Source of the DNA: CAYMRB01 sp964392615
GTDB lineage: Bacteria; Planctomycetota; UBA8108
Length of the DNA: 37,798 nt
Direction of reading: 5' to 3'
NCBI GenBank assembly: GCA_964392615.1
Contig: CAYMRB010000034.1
Span: 1 to 37,798, forward strand
Position numbers and translations under genes: made by a program. Within the stretch, counting starts at the first letter, position 1. Each line of letters starts with the position of its first letter. Below are positions 1-8,790 of the stretch, piece after piece. The notes under the pieces are model-generated. The model was not told the origin of the DNA, ran no database searches, and saw nothing but the letters and a program-made list of their open reading frames with translations.

Positions 1-260
1 CGACGGGCGCGGCAGACGACATCGCTCCAACGAGGTTCTACGAGTTGTGGAGCGACTGGGATCCGCGCGCCGATTCGCTCGACGCCGCCGCCGCTCGGGA
101 CGGAGCGGTGGGCGGGGCCGCGGCCGGTGTCTCGAAGCCTGCGATGGCAGGGATCACCGGATTACCGGGCGAATTCGGAGTAGCTCGGAACGGAATCCGT
201 CGCCGAATTCGTTTGGTCGTTTGACTCCGCCCGTCCGGCGACTACCATTGCTTCACGGCC

Positions 261-749
261 ATGCGCAAGCTCCTGACCATCTCCCTAGCTCTCGCCCTCA
301 CGCTCTCGGCGGTCATGCCGCTGGTGCGCTGCGAGATCACCGGCGCGGTGGCGCTCAGCGGCGCGTGCACGACGTGCAACAGCGCGATCGAAGCGACGGG
401 GTCAGAGCGAGCACCCTCCTGCGGGTCGTGCTGCGCTGCGACGCGTGGCAGCTCGAACGCCCCGCCGTCTCTCGCGGAGCGTTCGGCGTCGGTCGTCGCG
501 CCGCGGTCCAGCCGATGCGCCGACGGCTGCTGCTCGCGCTATTCGTTCGAAGGTCTGCGACCGGATCCTTCCGCGTCTCGAACCGTCGAGCTCGCCGGTG
601 AGCCCATCGGCGAAGTCGCGTGCCCGTTCGACGCCGTGGTCGACACACCCGCGGCCGACCGCTGCGCCCCGACCGGCACGCCCCCACCGCACGGACGGCA
701 CCCGCCCGGGTGCCGCCTCCACCTCGCTCTGGGCGTGCTGCTGCTCTGA
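261..749 (+). CDS. Exported cysteine-rich protein of unknown function
   Basis: I do not recognise the family. The 162-residue product starts with a signal-peptide-like segment (MRKLL, then a hydrophobic run to about residue 22). The rest is low in hydrophobicity and rich in Cys, including CTTC near residue 36, CGSCC near 55 and CADGCC near 86, so the mature protein could bind metal or form disulfides outside the cytoplasm. It lies 111 bases upstream of the outer-membrane component of the export locus and in the same direction. A different Cys-containing lipoprotein closes that locus, so a shared role in metal or thiol stress is possible but unproven. No clear Shine-Dalgarno precedes the ATG. 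The C-terminal half is Pro/Arg-rich and the reading frame is weakly protein-like there, so the true end could differ. Confidence 0.5.
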   Translation: MRKLLTISLALALTLSAVMPLVRCEITGAVALSGACTTCNSAIEATGSERAPSCGSCCAATRGSSNAPPSLAERSASVVAPRSSRCADGCCSRYSFEGLRPDPSASRTVELAGEPIGEVACPFDAVVDTPAADRCAPTGTPPPHGRHPPGCRLHLALGVLLL

Positions 750-860
750 TTCGCTCTCACGGGCCCGAATCGACCGAGCCCGTTCTCGACCGTCGCGTCC
801 GTAGGCGCGCGTACTTCTGCGTATGCGCCGAGGCGCTCGTTTGTCGCGAGAGAGCGTGTC

Positions 861-2225
861 ATGGTTTTCCGTACACTCACAACACCCATCTGCCGAATTG
901 CCGGAGTCGCTCTCGGTGCCGTCGTGCTCGCAGGTTGCGCGTCCGCCGACCCGAGTGACGACATCCATCAGGCCGCCGAGATCGTTGCCGCGCGTGCTGG
1001 CGTGTCGCTCGACTGGGAGTGCCCGTGGGAACGCGACGGCCCCGTTTGGGACCGACGCTCGCCGCTCTCGGCGCACACCGCGGTCGCAGCCGCGCTGCAG
1101 GCGAACCGCGACCTGCGCCACCAGATCGAGACCATCGCTGCAGCCCGCGCCGATCTCGCGCAAGCGAAGCTCCTGCCCAACCCTGTCCTCTCCGTCGGCT
1201 ACGGCATCGGGATCGATGGTCGAAGCGGTGACGCGCTGGTCGGCGCGCTGCTGATGCAGCTCGAGGCCCTCTGGACGCGGTCGACGCGCGTCGCGGCCGA
1301 GGAAGCCCAGCTGCGCGCGGCCGTCCTGACGACGAGCGACGGGGCGCTGCGCTTGGTCGCGTCCGTACGATCGCTGCACGCTCGTCTCGTTCACGGAGAG
1401 CGTTCGCTGCGCCAGGAGACGGAAGCCGCCGATCGCGCGCGGGAGCTCGAGGCAATCGCCGAGGCGGCTTTCGCCGCCGGAACGACCACCATCGACGCCC
1501 GCAACCGAGAACGCGACGAGCGCATCGAGGCGGAGCGACACCTGGCGCAGCGAACCGCGCGAGTCGAGACCCTGCAACGACAGCTTCTCCACGCGATCGG
1601 CGATGCCGGTGCCGACGTCCCGCTCACGACGGACGGCCGTGTCGAGCTGCCCGGGGGTGGCGATGAGATCGACGAGCGCGCCGTCCTCGAACGAGCGCAA
1701 TCCCGTCGTCTCGACGTGGCCGCGGCGCTCGCTGCTTTCGACGCCGAGTCGCGTGGAGTCGTCCTCGCCCGACTCTCTCGCATCCCCACGATCCACGCCG
1801 GCGTGGGCTACGAGCGCAATCTGGCCGGCCGCGAGGGGGTGTTCCCGCGCGGCCAGATCGAGATCCCCATCTTCGATACGGGAGCGGTCGCGGTCGCGTC
1901 CGCGGAGTCGACCGAGCGATCTGCGGCACTCGACGCGGAGCGCATCCTCCAGGACGCGCTGCTCGACGTCGGGCGCGCGCACGTCGCCGTCGACGAGGCC
2001 CGCACGCTCCGCGATCGAGTCGCTCGCGACGCGCTCACTTTCGCCACGGACGACGCGGCGAGCGCCGCGGCCGCGCTCGAGAGCGGCGTCGTCGCCCGCA
2101 GTGCCTGGGTGCGCGCCGAGGTGCGCCGCCTTCACGCATCCGTCGATCTGGAGGACGCGAACGCGGAGCTCGCCGCTCGTCTCTTCGACCTCGAACGCGC
2201 TGTCGGAGGTTCGCTCGCACCATGA
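861..2225 (+). CDS. TolC-type outer-membrane efflux lipoprotein
   Basis: This is a 454-residue outer-membrane factor of the TolC/OEP family, which forms the outer-membrane duct of tripartite exporters. A lipoprotein signal ends in LAGC, making Cys26 the probable lipidated residue. After it come two similar halves of long alpha-helices: 'LAQAKLLPNPVLSVGYGIG' near residue 95 is typical of the first OEP repeat, and 'IPTIHAGVGYERN' near 300 opens the second. Length and layout match the family. The stop overlaps the start of the adaptor gene (ATGA at 2222-2225), so the two are translationally coupled. With the downstream adaptor, ATPase and permeases it completes a MacAB-TolC-like or related export system. 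The substrate cannot be told from the sequence. Confidence 0.88.
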   Translation: MVFRTLTTPICRIAGVALGAVVLAGCASADPSDDIHQAAEIVAARAGVSLDWECPWERDGPVWDRRSPLSAHTAVAAALQANRDLRHQIETIAAARADLAQAKLLPNPVLSVGYGIGIDGRSGDALVGALLMQLEALWTRSTRVAAEEAQLRAAVLTTSDGALRLVASVRSLHARLVHGERSLRQETEAADRARELEAIAEAAFAAGTTTIDARNRERDERIEAERHLAQRTARVETLQRQLLHAIGDAGADVPLTTDGRVELPGGGDEIDERAVLERAQSRRLDVAAALAAFDAESRGVVLARLSRIPTIHAGVGYERNLAGREGVFPRGQIEIPIFDTGAVAVASAESTERSAALDAERILQDALLDVGRAHVAVDEARTLRDRVARDALTFATDDAASAAAALESGVVARSAWVRAEVRRLHASVDLEDANAELAARLFDLERAVGGSLAP

Positions 2226-3814
2226 CCGAACGCCGCCCTGCCGATCTCGACGCGCTGCGCATCGCACAACAGGATGCAGCGACGGCCCCCGAACAGACGC
2301 TGGCGCCGCCCCCTTCGCGATGGCGCACGCGCGTCCTCGTGCCTCTCGTCCTCGTCGTGCTCACGGCGGGCCTCCTCGTCGCCGGCTTCTGGGAGAAGAT
2401 CGCTCCCGCAACCGAGGTGCGCGTCGTTCCGTGCGTCGTCAAGACCGTCGCACAGCAACCCGCGGCCGTCGCGTTCCAGGCCTCCGGATGGATCGAGCCT
2501 GCGCCGTTTCCGATCTACGTCAGCGCGCTGACCGAAGGCGTCGTTGCCGAGATGCTCGTCCTCGAGGGCGAAGTGGTCGAAGCGAACCAGGTCGTCGCGC
2601 GATTGATACCCGACGACGCGCGCCTCGGTTTCGCGGCTGCAAACGCGGAGCTCGCGCTTCGCGAAGCCGAGGTGACCGCGCAGCAGGTCGAAGCACGCAC
2701 GGCTCGCGAACGTCTCGACACACTGATCGAGCGCGGCGCGACGGCCGAGACCACACGTGCCCGCACGCGAGAGCTGACGGCCGCTGTCGATCGCGCCAGA
2801 GCGGCTCGCGAGCAGGCCGCCGCTCTGCTGAAGGCGCGAGAGGAGGAGATCGAGAAGAAGCGCGAGCTCGTCGCGTCGGGCGCCGTGTCCGCGCTCGAGG
2901 TCGCGATCCTCGAGCAGCAGCTCCTCGCGGATCGCGCCGCGCTCGAAGCGGCCACCGCCGCGACGGAAGTCGCCGCCGGCAAGCTCGAAGCTGCGCAGGC
3001 GCAAGAGAAGGCCGCGACGCGCAACCTCGACCTGTTGATCGACGAGCGCCGCGCCGTCGATGCCGCGAACGCGGGGCTCGCCGCGGCGCAAGCGCGCGTC
3101 CAGCTCGCGACCGCACGGCGCGACGAGGCCGCGCTGCGGCTCGAGCGCGTCGAGGTGCGCGCGCCGACCGCGGGGACGGTGCTCGAACGCGTCGTGTCCC
3201 CCGGCTCCGTCGTCGGATCGCGGGGCGGGCAGTCGTCGCGCGTCGCTCACCTCTACGATCCAGCGCGCCTGCAGGTGCGAACGGACGTGCCCCTGGCGGA
3301 CGCGAGCCTCGTCGCTCCCGACCAGCGCGCGGAGATCACCGTCGAGACGCTTCCCGATGCCGTCTTCCACGGCCGCGTGTCGCGGCTCGTTCACCTGGCG
3401 GACATCCAGAAGAACACCGTCGAGGTGAAGGTCGATATCGAGGATCCGCGCTCCGAGCTCAAGCCCGAGATGCTCGCTCGTGTACGCTTCCTCGGCCGCC
3501 AGGACGCGGGTGACGACGCGAAGGGTCCCGCGCGAGAACGCATCTTCGCGCCGCTCGATCTCCTGGAGATCGACGCAAGCGGCCGCGCGACGGCTCTCGT
3601 CGTCGTCGATCGAGTCGAGGATCGCGGCCGCGCCGAGCGGCGCGAGTTGACGCTGGAGCCGGGCCGCCAGAACGGCTGGGTCGAGGTCAGCAGCGGACTG
3701 CTGCCGGGAGACCGCCTCATCGCCGAGCCACGCGACGGGATCGCCGCGGGCGACCGCGTCCTCGTGACGGGCGAGGCACGACGTTCGGAGTCCGCTGGAA
3801 AAGGAGGTCGATGA
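2222..3814 (+). CDS. HlyD/MacA-type periplasmic adaptor (membrane fusion protein)
   Basis: This 530-residue adaptor should bridge the inner-membrane ABC permeases and the TolC-type duct. It has a short cytoplasmic N-terminus, one transmembrane segment at about residues 37-56, and a biotinyl/lipoyl-like half-motif around 95-130 ('ALTEGVVAEMLVLEGEVV'). A long Ala/Glu/Arg-rich coiled coil runs to about residue 310. The second lipoyl half follows ('VRAPTAGTVLERVVSPGS'), then beta-barrel and membrane-proximal domains. The coiled coil is long for a MacA-like adaptor and resembles HlyD/YbhG-type proteins. The gene starts inside the stop of the outer-membrane gene and its own stop overlaps the ATPase start region, so the operon is tightly coupled. 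The family assignment is firm; the substrate is unknown. Confidence 0.9.
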   Translation: MTERRPADLDALRIAQQDAATAPEQTLAPPPSRWRTRVLVPLVLVVLTAGLLVAGFWEKIAPATEVRVVPCVVKTVAQQPAAVAFQASGWIEPAPFPIYVSALTEGVVAEMLVLEGEVVEANQVVARLIPDDARLGFAAANAELALREAEVTAQQVEARTARERLDTLIERGATAETTRARTRELTAAVDRARAAREQAAALLKAREEEIEKKRELVASGAVSALEVAILEQQLLADRAALEAATAATEVAAGKLEAAQAQEKAATRNLDLLIDERRAVDAANAGLAAAQARVQLATARRDEAALRLERVEVRAPTAGTVLERVVSPGSVVGSRGGQSSRVAHLYDPARLQVRTDVPLADASLVAPDQRAEITVETLPDAVFHGRVSRLVHLADIQKNTVEVKVDIEDPRSELKPEMLARVRFLGRQDAGDDAKGPARERIFAPLDLLEIDASGRATALVVVDRVEDRGRAERRELTLEPGRQNGWVEVSSGLLPGDRLIAEPRDGIAAGDRVLVTGEARRSESAGKGGR

Positions 3815-4509
3815 TGGCACTGATCGCGTGCCGCGAGCTGACGCGTACGTATCACCGCGGCGACCAGGAGATCACTCCCCTCGCCAAGCTCGACCTCGAG
3901 ATCGGGCGCGGCGAATTCGTCGCGCTGATGGGCCCGTCGGGCTCCGGCAAGACGACCCTGCTCAACCTCTTGGCCGGCATCGACAGGCCGACGTCCGGCA
4001 CCCTGGAAATCGACGGCATCGACCTCGCTGCGCTCGGACGCGGCGATCTCGCGACGTGGAGGGCGCGCTCCATCGGCTACGTGTTCCAGCTCTACCACCT
4101 GATGCCGATGCTGACGGCCTATGAGAACGTCGAGTTGCCGCTGCTCCTGCACGATCTTTCGCGTCGCGAGCGTCACGAGCGCGTGTCGCTGGTGCTCGAT
4201 CTCGTCGGCCTCGCCGATCGTAGCGACCACTTTCCCCGCCAGCTCAGCGGTGGCCAGGAGCAGCGCGTCGCGATCGCGCGCGCCATCGTCGCGGACCCGC
4301 CGCTCCTGCTCGCCGACGAGCCGACGGGCGATCTCGACGGGGAATCGGCCATGGCGATTCTCGATCTGCTCGGTCGCCTCCACCGCGAGCTCGAGAAGAC
4401 GCTCGTGATGGTTACACACGACCCGCGCACGGCGCGCGCCGCGGACAGGCTGATCCGTCTCGAAAAGGGCCGCATCGTCGACGCAGAGATGCCAGAGGTG
4501 CCGTCGTGA
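3814..4509 (+). CDS. ABC transporter ATP-binding protein, MacB/LolD type
   Basis: This 231-residue nucleotide-binding subunit energises the FtsX-type permeases encoded next. Walker A is GPSGSGKT at 40-47, the signature LSGGQ is at 144-148, Walker B LLLADE at 164-169, the D-loop follows, and the switch His is 202 in VTHD. The layout and the 'Y-x-F-Q-x-Y-x-L-M-P' Q-loop region are typical of the LolD/MacB/FtsE class rather than importers. Two ATG codons lie in tandem at 3811 and 3814. An AAGGAGG at 3801-3807 leaves only three bases before the first but six before the second, so I chose 3814; using 3811 adds one Met. The gene end overlaps the GTG start of the first permease. Confidence 0.93.
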   Translation: MALIACRELTRTYHRGDQEITPLAKLDLEIGRGEFVALMGPSGSGKTTLLNLLAGIDRPTSGTLEIDGIDLAALGRGDLATWRARSIGYVFQLYHLMPMLTAYENVELPLLLHDLSRRERHERVSLVLDLVGLADRSDHFPRQLSGGQEQRVAIARAIVADPPLLLADEPTGDLDGESAMAILDLLGRLHRELEKTLVMVTHDPRTARAADRLIRLEKGRIVDAEMPEVPS

Positions 4510-5663
4510 AGGCCACTCGCTTCGCACCGCTCGTACGCCGCCAGATCACGCGCCAGAAGACGCGCTCCGCATTGACGGTCGCGGGCGTGGCCGTCGCGGT
4601 TTTCTTGTTCACTTCCGTGCTGTCGATTCAGCACGGCGTGGAGACGGCAACCGAGGTGGCGGCGAACGACACGACCCTCGTCGTCTACCGCGAGAACCGC
4701 TACTGCCCGTTCACGAGCCGCCTGCCGCAGTACTACGGAACGCGTATCACGGCGATCCCCGGCGTCCGCAGCGTCGTTCCGATGCGCGTCGTCGTGACGA
4801 ACTGCCGCGCGTCGCTCGACATCGTGACGTTTCGCGGCATCGCCACGGAAGCTGTCGAAGGCGATGTTCGCGACCGTTGGGAGATCGTCAACGGCTCCTT
4901 CGACGAGTGGCTTCGACGCGGTGACGGTGCTCTCGTCGGCGAATCGCTCGCAACGCGGCGCGGCATCGCGGTGGGAAGCCGCTTCTCCGCCGCCGGCATC
5001 ACCGTGCACGTCGCCGGTATCCTGCGCTCCGAGGAGCCACAGGACCGCAACGTGATCTACACGCATCTCGCGTTCGTCCAGGAAACCGACCGACGGGGCG
5101 GCCGCGGTGGCGTCGTCACACAGTTCAACGTTCGCGTCGACGACCCGGAGCGTGTCGAGGAGGTCGCTCGTGCGATCGACGCGGAGTTCGAGAACGAGAG
5201 CGAGCCGACCTCGACGTGGCCCGAGAAGGCCTTTGTCGCCCGGGCCGCCGCGGACGTCCTGGAGATCGCACGGTTCGCGTCCTGGCTCGGCTGGGGAGCG
5301 CTCGTCGCCGTGTTCTCGCTGGTGGCGAACGCCATCGTTCTGGCCGTTCGCGAACGCGTTCGCGAGCACGCGATCCTCGAGACGCTCGGGTTCACGAGAG
5401 CTCGCGTCGCGGGCCTCGTCGTCGTCGAAGGCGCCATTCTAAGCACGGTGGGCGGTGCGATCGGCGCGGCGCTGGCCGGCGTGGTCGTCCGTTGGGGCGG
5501 CTTCACGCTGACGATGGAGGGACAGAGCATGGAGGTGACGGCGACCGCATCGGTGCTCGTATGGGGCATCGTCGCGTCGATCAGCATCGGCATCCTCGCT
5601 AGCATCGCGCCGGCCGTCGGCGCTGCGCGACGCGAGATCACCGAGTGTTTTCGAACGGTATGA
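4506..5663 (+). CDS. FtsX/MacB-type ABC transporter permease (first of two)
   Basis: This 385-residue permease has the FtsX layout. A first transmembrane helix ('ALTVAGVAVAVFLFTSVL', about 20-37) is followed by a large extracytoplasmic MacB-PCD-like domain to about residue 255, then three C-terminal helices near 265-290, 310-335 and 350-375. The N-terminal 'R-R-Q-I-T-R-Q-K-T-R-S-A-L-T' is the usual cytoplasmic coupling helix. The start is a GTG at 4506 that overlaps the ATPase stop (GTGA), implying translational coupling. A second, different permease follows after 22 bases, so the exporter is probably a heterodimer, unlike the homodimeric MacB in which ATPase and permease are fused. Substrate unknown. 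Confidence 0.9.
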   Translation: MKATRFAPLVRRQITRQKTRSALTVAGVAVAVFLFTSVLSIQHGVETATEVAANDTTLVVYRENRYCPFTSRLPQYYGTRITAIPGVRSVVPMRVVVTNCRASLDIVTFRGIATEAVEGDVRDRWEIVNGSFDEWLRRGDGALVGESLATRRGIAVGSRFSAAGITVHVAGILRSEEPQDRNVIYTHLAFVQETDRRGGRGGVVTQFNVRVDDPERVEEVARAIDAEFENESEPTSTWPEKAFVARAAADVLEIARFASWLGWGALVAVFSLVANAIVLAVRERVREHAILETLGFTRARVAGLVVVEGAILSTVGGAIGAALAGVVVRWGGFTLTMEGQSMEVTATASVLVWGIVASISIGILASIAPAVGAARREITECFRTV

Positions 5664-5685
5664 CGAGTGAGGTAGCGGACGTCCC

Positions 5686-6873
5686 GTGAAGATCGCGAAG
5701 TTCCTGCGACAGATCCCGCTCGAGTACGCGGTGCGCAACCTGGGGCGCTCACCCGTGCGCACCGTGCTCAGCGTCGGCGCGTGCGTCCTCGTCGTGCTGC
5801 TCGTGGTCATCTCGACCGCGTTCATCCGCGGCATGAACCGTTCCTTGCTACGGTCCGGCTCGCCGAACAACGTCATCCTCCTCAACGCTGGATCCGAGGA
5901 GAGCGTCGAGCGCAGTCAAGTGACGCTCGCTGCGGCGGGCGCCGTATCGGCATACGTCGATGGAGCGCGCCGCAACCTCGGAGTCGAGTACGTGTCGCCG
6001 GAGCTCCACCTGATCTTGCCCATCGGAGCGTCGCGCGACGAGGCGGAGCGACTCGGAGTCATACGCGGCGTGACTCCCACGGCGTTCCTCGTCCATCCGC
6101 AAGTGCGCGTCACCGAAGGTCGATTGCCTCGAGGCGGCCAGGACGAGGTGATGGTCGGCTCCATGGTCGCGGCGACCCTCGGCGCCGACGATGCGATGTT
6201 CGACGTGGGCGAGCGCCTGTGGTTCGACGGCCGACCGTGGACGATCGCCGGGCACTTCGAGGCGCCGGGAACGGTGATGGACGGCGAGATCTGGATGCCG
6301 CTCGCCGATCTGCAGGTCGTCGGGCAGCGACAGGACGTGTCTTGCGTCGTCCTGACACTCGATCCGGCTGCGGGCGGCAACTTCGCCGACGTCGAAGCGT
6401 TTACCGCGCAGCGACTCGATCTCGAACTCGTCGCGCTGCGCGAGGATGCGTACTATGGTCGGCTGGTCGGTTTCTTCGCGCCGATCCGCTATCTCGTCGC
6501 GATCACGGCGGGTCTCTGCGCGTTCGGCGGCATCCTCGGAGGACTCAACGCGCTGTACGCCGCGTTCGCGGAGCGCCGGCGCGAGCTCGGCACGTTGCAG
6601 GTGCTCGGCTTCTCGCGCATGACCGTATCGCTGGCCCTCTACATCGAGTCGCTGCTGATCGCCTCGGTCGGCGCGTTGCTCGCAGGGGGCTTGGGAAAGC
6701 TCCTGCTCGACGGAGTCGCCGTGCGCCTTTCGATCGGCACATTCGGCCTGCTCGTCGATGGCCTCGCCATCGCTTGCGGCATCGCAGCATCGCTTCTTCT
6801 CGGGACGGTCGCGACCGGCGCCGTCCTCTTACGTTTTCAGTCGACCTCCATTCCGGAGGCATTGCGTTCGTGA
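5686..6873 (+). CDS. FtsX/MacB-type ABC transporter permease (second of two)
   Basis: This 395-residue permease has the same topology as its neighbour: an N-terminal helix at about 25-47 ('VLSVGACVLVVLLVVIST'), a periplasmic domain of about 220 residues, and three C-terminal helices from about residue 265. The segment 'ALYAAFAERRRELGTLQVLGFS' before the third helix is the characteristic cytoplasmic FtsX loop. It starts with GTG at 5686. Its stop overlaps the GTG of the lipoprotein gene at 6870 (GTGA), continuing the coupling seen through this operon. It presumably pairs with the preceding permease and one ATPase dimer; the heterodimer is inferred from gene order. Confidence 0.9.
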   Translation: MKIAKFLRQIPLEYAVRNLGRSPVRTVLSVGACVLVVLLVVISTAFIRGMNRSLLRSGSPNNVILLNAGSEESVERSQVTLAAAGAVSAYVDGARRNLGVEYVSPELHLILPIGASRDEAERLGVIRGVTPTAFLVHPQVRVTEGRLPRGGQDEVMVGSMVAATLGADDAMFDVGERLWFDGRPWTIAGHFEAPGTVMDGEIWMPLADLQVVGQRQDVSCVVLTLDPAAGGNFADVEAFTAQRLDLELVALREDAYYGRLVGFFAPIRYLVAITAGLCAFGGILGGLNALYAAFAERRRELGTLQVLGFSRMTVSLALYIESLLIASVGALLAGGLGKLLLDGVAVRLSIGTFGLLVDGLAIACGIAASLLLGTVATGAVLLRFQSTSIPEALRS

Positions 6874-7430
6874 GGATCCAATCGATGACGACTCTCGCCT
6901 ATCGTTTCTCGTTCGTCGCCGCGCTCGTCGCCGCGCTCGCCACGATATCCTGCACGTCGGAGCAGCCGCCGGCCGCCCCGGAGGAGGCGGACTCCGCCGA
7001 GGCCGTGGTGCCGAAAAGCGCTTTCGTCACCGTACGCCCCGACGGCGCGCAGCCGCTCGCGGCGGTCAAGAAGACGGCCAAGGCCGGCGACAAGATCGTC
7101 GTCACAGCCCGCGTCGGCGGCCGCGTCGATCCATTCGTCGAGAAGCGCGCGATGATGATCATCGCCGACCCTGCACTCCCGGCGTGCAGCGAGATCCCGG
7201 GCGACGGCTGCAAGACGCCGTGGGACTACTGCTGCGAGACGCCGGAGTCGCTCCTCGCGAACACCGCGACGGTCATCGTTCCGGACGCTGCCGGCAAGGC
7301 GATCGAAGCCGGCCTGCGCGATGTGCACGGCCTGGAGCCGCTGCGCGAGGTCGTCGTCACGGGTAAGGCGCAGGTCGAAGGCGGCTCGCTGACGATCCTG
7401 GCCGAGTCGGTGTTCGTCGCGCCGAAGTAG
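6870..7430 (+). CDS. Cysteine-containing lipoprotein closing the export operon
   Basis: The product is about 186 residues, with a lipoprotein signal ending ATISC, so it should be anchored in a membrane facing the periplasm. The mature part has a beta-rich, OB-like look ('GDKIVVTARVGGRVDPF'). It also has a distinctive Cys segment, about residues 104-126, reading roughly 'PACSEIPGDGCKTPWDYCCE'. I recognise no named family. Conserved-looking Cys and aromatic residues suggest metal binding or disulfides. The GTG at 6870 overlaps the permease stop and follows GGAGG at 6855-6859; an ATG at 6885 preceded by GAGG is an alternative start and still leaves a full signal peptide. Its position makes it an accessory factor of the exporter (inference). 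Confidence 0.75.
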   Translation: MRIQSMTTLAYRFSFVAALVAALATISCTSEQPPAAPEEADSAEAVVPKSAFVTVRPDGAQPLAAVKKTAKAGDKIVVTARVGGRVDPFVEKRAMMIIADPALPACSEIPGDGCKTPWDYCCETPESLLANTATVIVPDAAGKAIEAGLRDVHGLEPLREVVVTGKAQVEGGSLTILAESVFVAPK

Positions 7431-7467
7431 GACCGCGTCCGGGCCTCTCGCGGATCTGCAGAGTTTG

Positions 7468-7549
7468 AACAGAAGAAAACGAAGGCAACGAAGAGCGTAG
7501 CAACTTGATCGCGTCTCCCTCTTCTTCGTTGCCTTCGTTTCCTTCTGTT
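7468..7549. repeat. 27-nt inverted repeat hairpin, intergenic
   Basis: The arms 7468-7494 and 7523-7549 match at 26 of 27 positions and enclose a 28-base loop. The left arm is purine-rich (begins AACAGAAG, then AAACGAAGGCAACGAAGA); the right is its pyrimidine-rich complement. It lies 38 bases after the lipoprotein stop and before the next gene in the same direction. It lacks a U-tract, so it is not a classical intrinsic terminator. It could still end the export operon transcript, protect its 3' end, or be a member of a dispersed palindromic repeat family. The AG/AAG-rich composition differs from the surrounding GC-rich sequence. Confidence 0.85.
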
Positions 7550-7620
7550 GGCACATCTTCTGGTGGGACTGATTGTCAACGGAGACGAGACCGGACTCGA
7601 CCGCCACCGAGAGACGGAGC

Positions 7621-8244
7621 ATGCGAGCCAGGACGACCACAGTCAGCGTCCTCTTCTGCGTGGCCGTGATAGTCGCGGCGGGACTGGTCGTCGTGGTGAC
7701 AAAAGGCTGGCTCCGGCAGAAACAGCTGGTGCGCCAGCTGGACTCGGAGAACCTCGACGAGGTCGAGCAAGCCGCCCGTGAGCTCGCGCGCGCGGGCCGG
7801 TACCAGCCGCTCTTGGAATCGATAGCCGTCGAGGTCGAGCGGGACCGGAAGCAGATGCAGCGGGGCCTTGGGGGGTGGTGGAGGTACGCTGGGCTCGGAG
7901 TCGAACAGGCGGCCGATGGCAGGGGCGACCGGCTGCTCGCACTCCTCGAAGGTTTCTCAGCGCAGGAGGATCACGCGCAGGGAGCGCTCGAAAGCCTGGC
8001 GGAGTATCTCGAGGCCGGGGAAGCGAGTGAGAGGGCGCCGCATGAAGTCCTCGCTGGCTTCCTGGCCATCAGGGCACTCGCGTGGCGCGTGAATGGTGCG
8101 GTCGAGGCGAAACGTCGCTGCGCCGCTGCCGTGGGTCGGTATCTCGAACTCGAGGAGATAGGGAGCGAGGCGGCCGAGCTCTTGGAGGAGCTGCCCGCAG
8201 TGGGCGGACGGGTCAAGCCGAGTCGCAGGCACGCGGCAGGGTGA
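7621..8244 (+). CDS. Small membrane-anchored protein of unknown function
   Basis: This is a 207-residue protein with one N-terminal transmembrane segment (about residues 8-27, 'VSVLFCVAVIVAAGLVVVV') followed by a charged, Glu/Arg/Ala-rich helical domain. The segment 'LDEVEQAARELARAGRYQPLLESI' (about 45-68) resembles a HEAT or armadillo-like helix pair, but I see no family signature. I placed the start at ATG 7621; the frame extends to a TTG at 7573, but the upstream residues are polar and unlike an N-terminus. It converges on the next gene with only 25 bases between the stops. The two small proteins both have an N-terminal anchor and a helical domain, so they may be functionally linked; this is only a suggestion. 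Confidence 0.6.
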   Translation: MRARTTTVSVLFCVAVIVAAGLVVVVTKGWLRQKQLVRQLDSENLDEVEQAARELARAGRYQPLLESIAVEVERDRKQMQRGLGGWWRYAGLGVEQAADGRGDRLLALLEGFSAQEDHAQGALESLAEYLEAGEASERAPHEVLAGFLAIRALAWRVNGAVEAKRRCAAAVGRYLELEEIGSEAAELLEELPAVGGRVKPSRRHAAG

Positions 8245-8269
8245 TCGGCTCTGAGCGTTGCTGCCTCCG

Positions 8270-8683
8270 CTACTCCTCGAGCTCGAAGCCGGACTGCCTC
8301 GAGACGTCCACACTCATCTGCACGATAGGCCTCGTGATCGACCGGTACCCGCGGTACTCGTCGAGCAGATAGCCGTCCTCGTCCATATAGGGCGCCATGA
8401 CGTTGTGGAAGTCCGTCATGAACTCCTGCAAGCGATAGAGAAACGCTCGCTTCTTCGCGTCGGAGTCCGAACGCGCGACCTCTGGAAACTCCCTCTGGAG
8501 ATCCGCAGCGCGTGCGCGAAGGGCGGCGATGGGGTCAGAGGGGGAAGGGTGAGGCTCCGGGCCCTCCGGCCTCAACGCGAGCGTCACGACGATGCCGGCC
8601 AACGGCACGACGACGATCGCGATGAGAACCCACGTGGTAGAGCCGCCCTGCCGCGACGATGGTATTGCGTGGTCGGGAGTCAT
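8270..8683 (-). CDS. Small membrane-anchored protein of unknown function
   Basis: This is a 137-residue protein on the minus strand. A short polar N-terminus is followed by one transmembrane helix (about residues 17-38, 'WVLIAIVVVPLAGIVVTLAL') and then an acidic helical domain. The ATG at 8683 was preferred over a start 14 codons upstream, because it begins directly before the polar-then-hydrophobic anchor. No motif points to a function. Its promoter region (8684-8951) is shared with the divergent cytochrome gene and contains the CRP-type palindrome at 8791-8806, 107 bases from this start. It could therefore be co-controlled with the cytochrome. Confidence 0.6.
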   Translation of the reverse strand: MTPDHAIPSSRQGGSTTWVLIAIVVVPLAGIVVTLALRPEGPEPHPSPSDPIAALRARAADLQREFPEVARSDSDAKKRAFLYRLQEFMTDFHNVMAPYMDEDGYLLDEYRGYRSITRPIVQMSVDVSRQSGFELEE

Positions 8684-8790
8684 TCGATGCGCTCCGCTCA
8701 GGCCCGAGGATGCCACCGCTGACACCGGTCATCGTCTCGAGTTCCTGTCACGGTTTCGTCACCCACTCTGACCTCTCTTGGCGCCGCAGT

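Noticed and set aside
3..224. Open frame entering from the left edge and stopping at 222-224, possibly the 3' end of a gene
   Set aside because: Only 73 codons, no recognisable motif, and the last third is Arg-rich; two other frames are also open over most of this stretch, so coding cannot be supported.
402..2267. Long minus-strand open frame opposite the TolC-type gene
   Set aside because: Arg/Asp-rich composition without any domain, antisense to a clearly conserved protein; a shadow of GC-rich codon bias. Many other long antisense frames (for example opposite 9735-11672 and 19402-21402) were dropped for the same reason.
1603..3513. Long plus-strand frame overlapping the efflux and adaptor genes
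   Set aside because: Arg/Ser-rich translation with no motifs, out of frame with two recognisable proteins.
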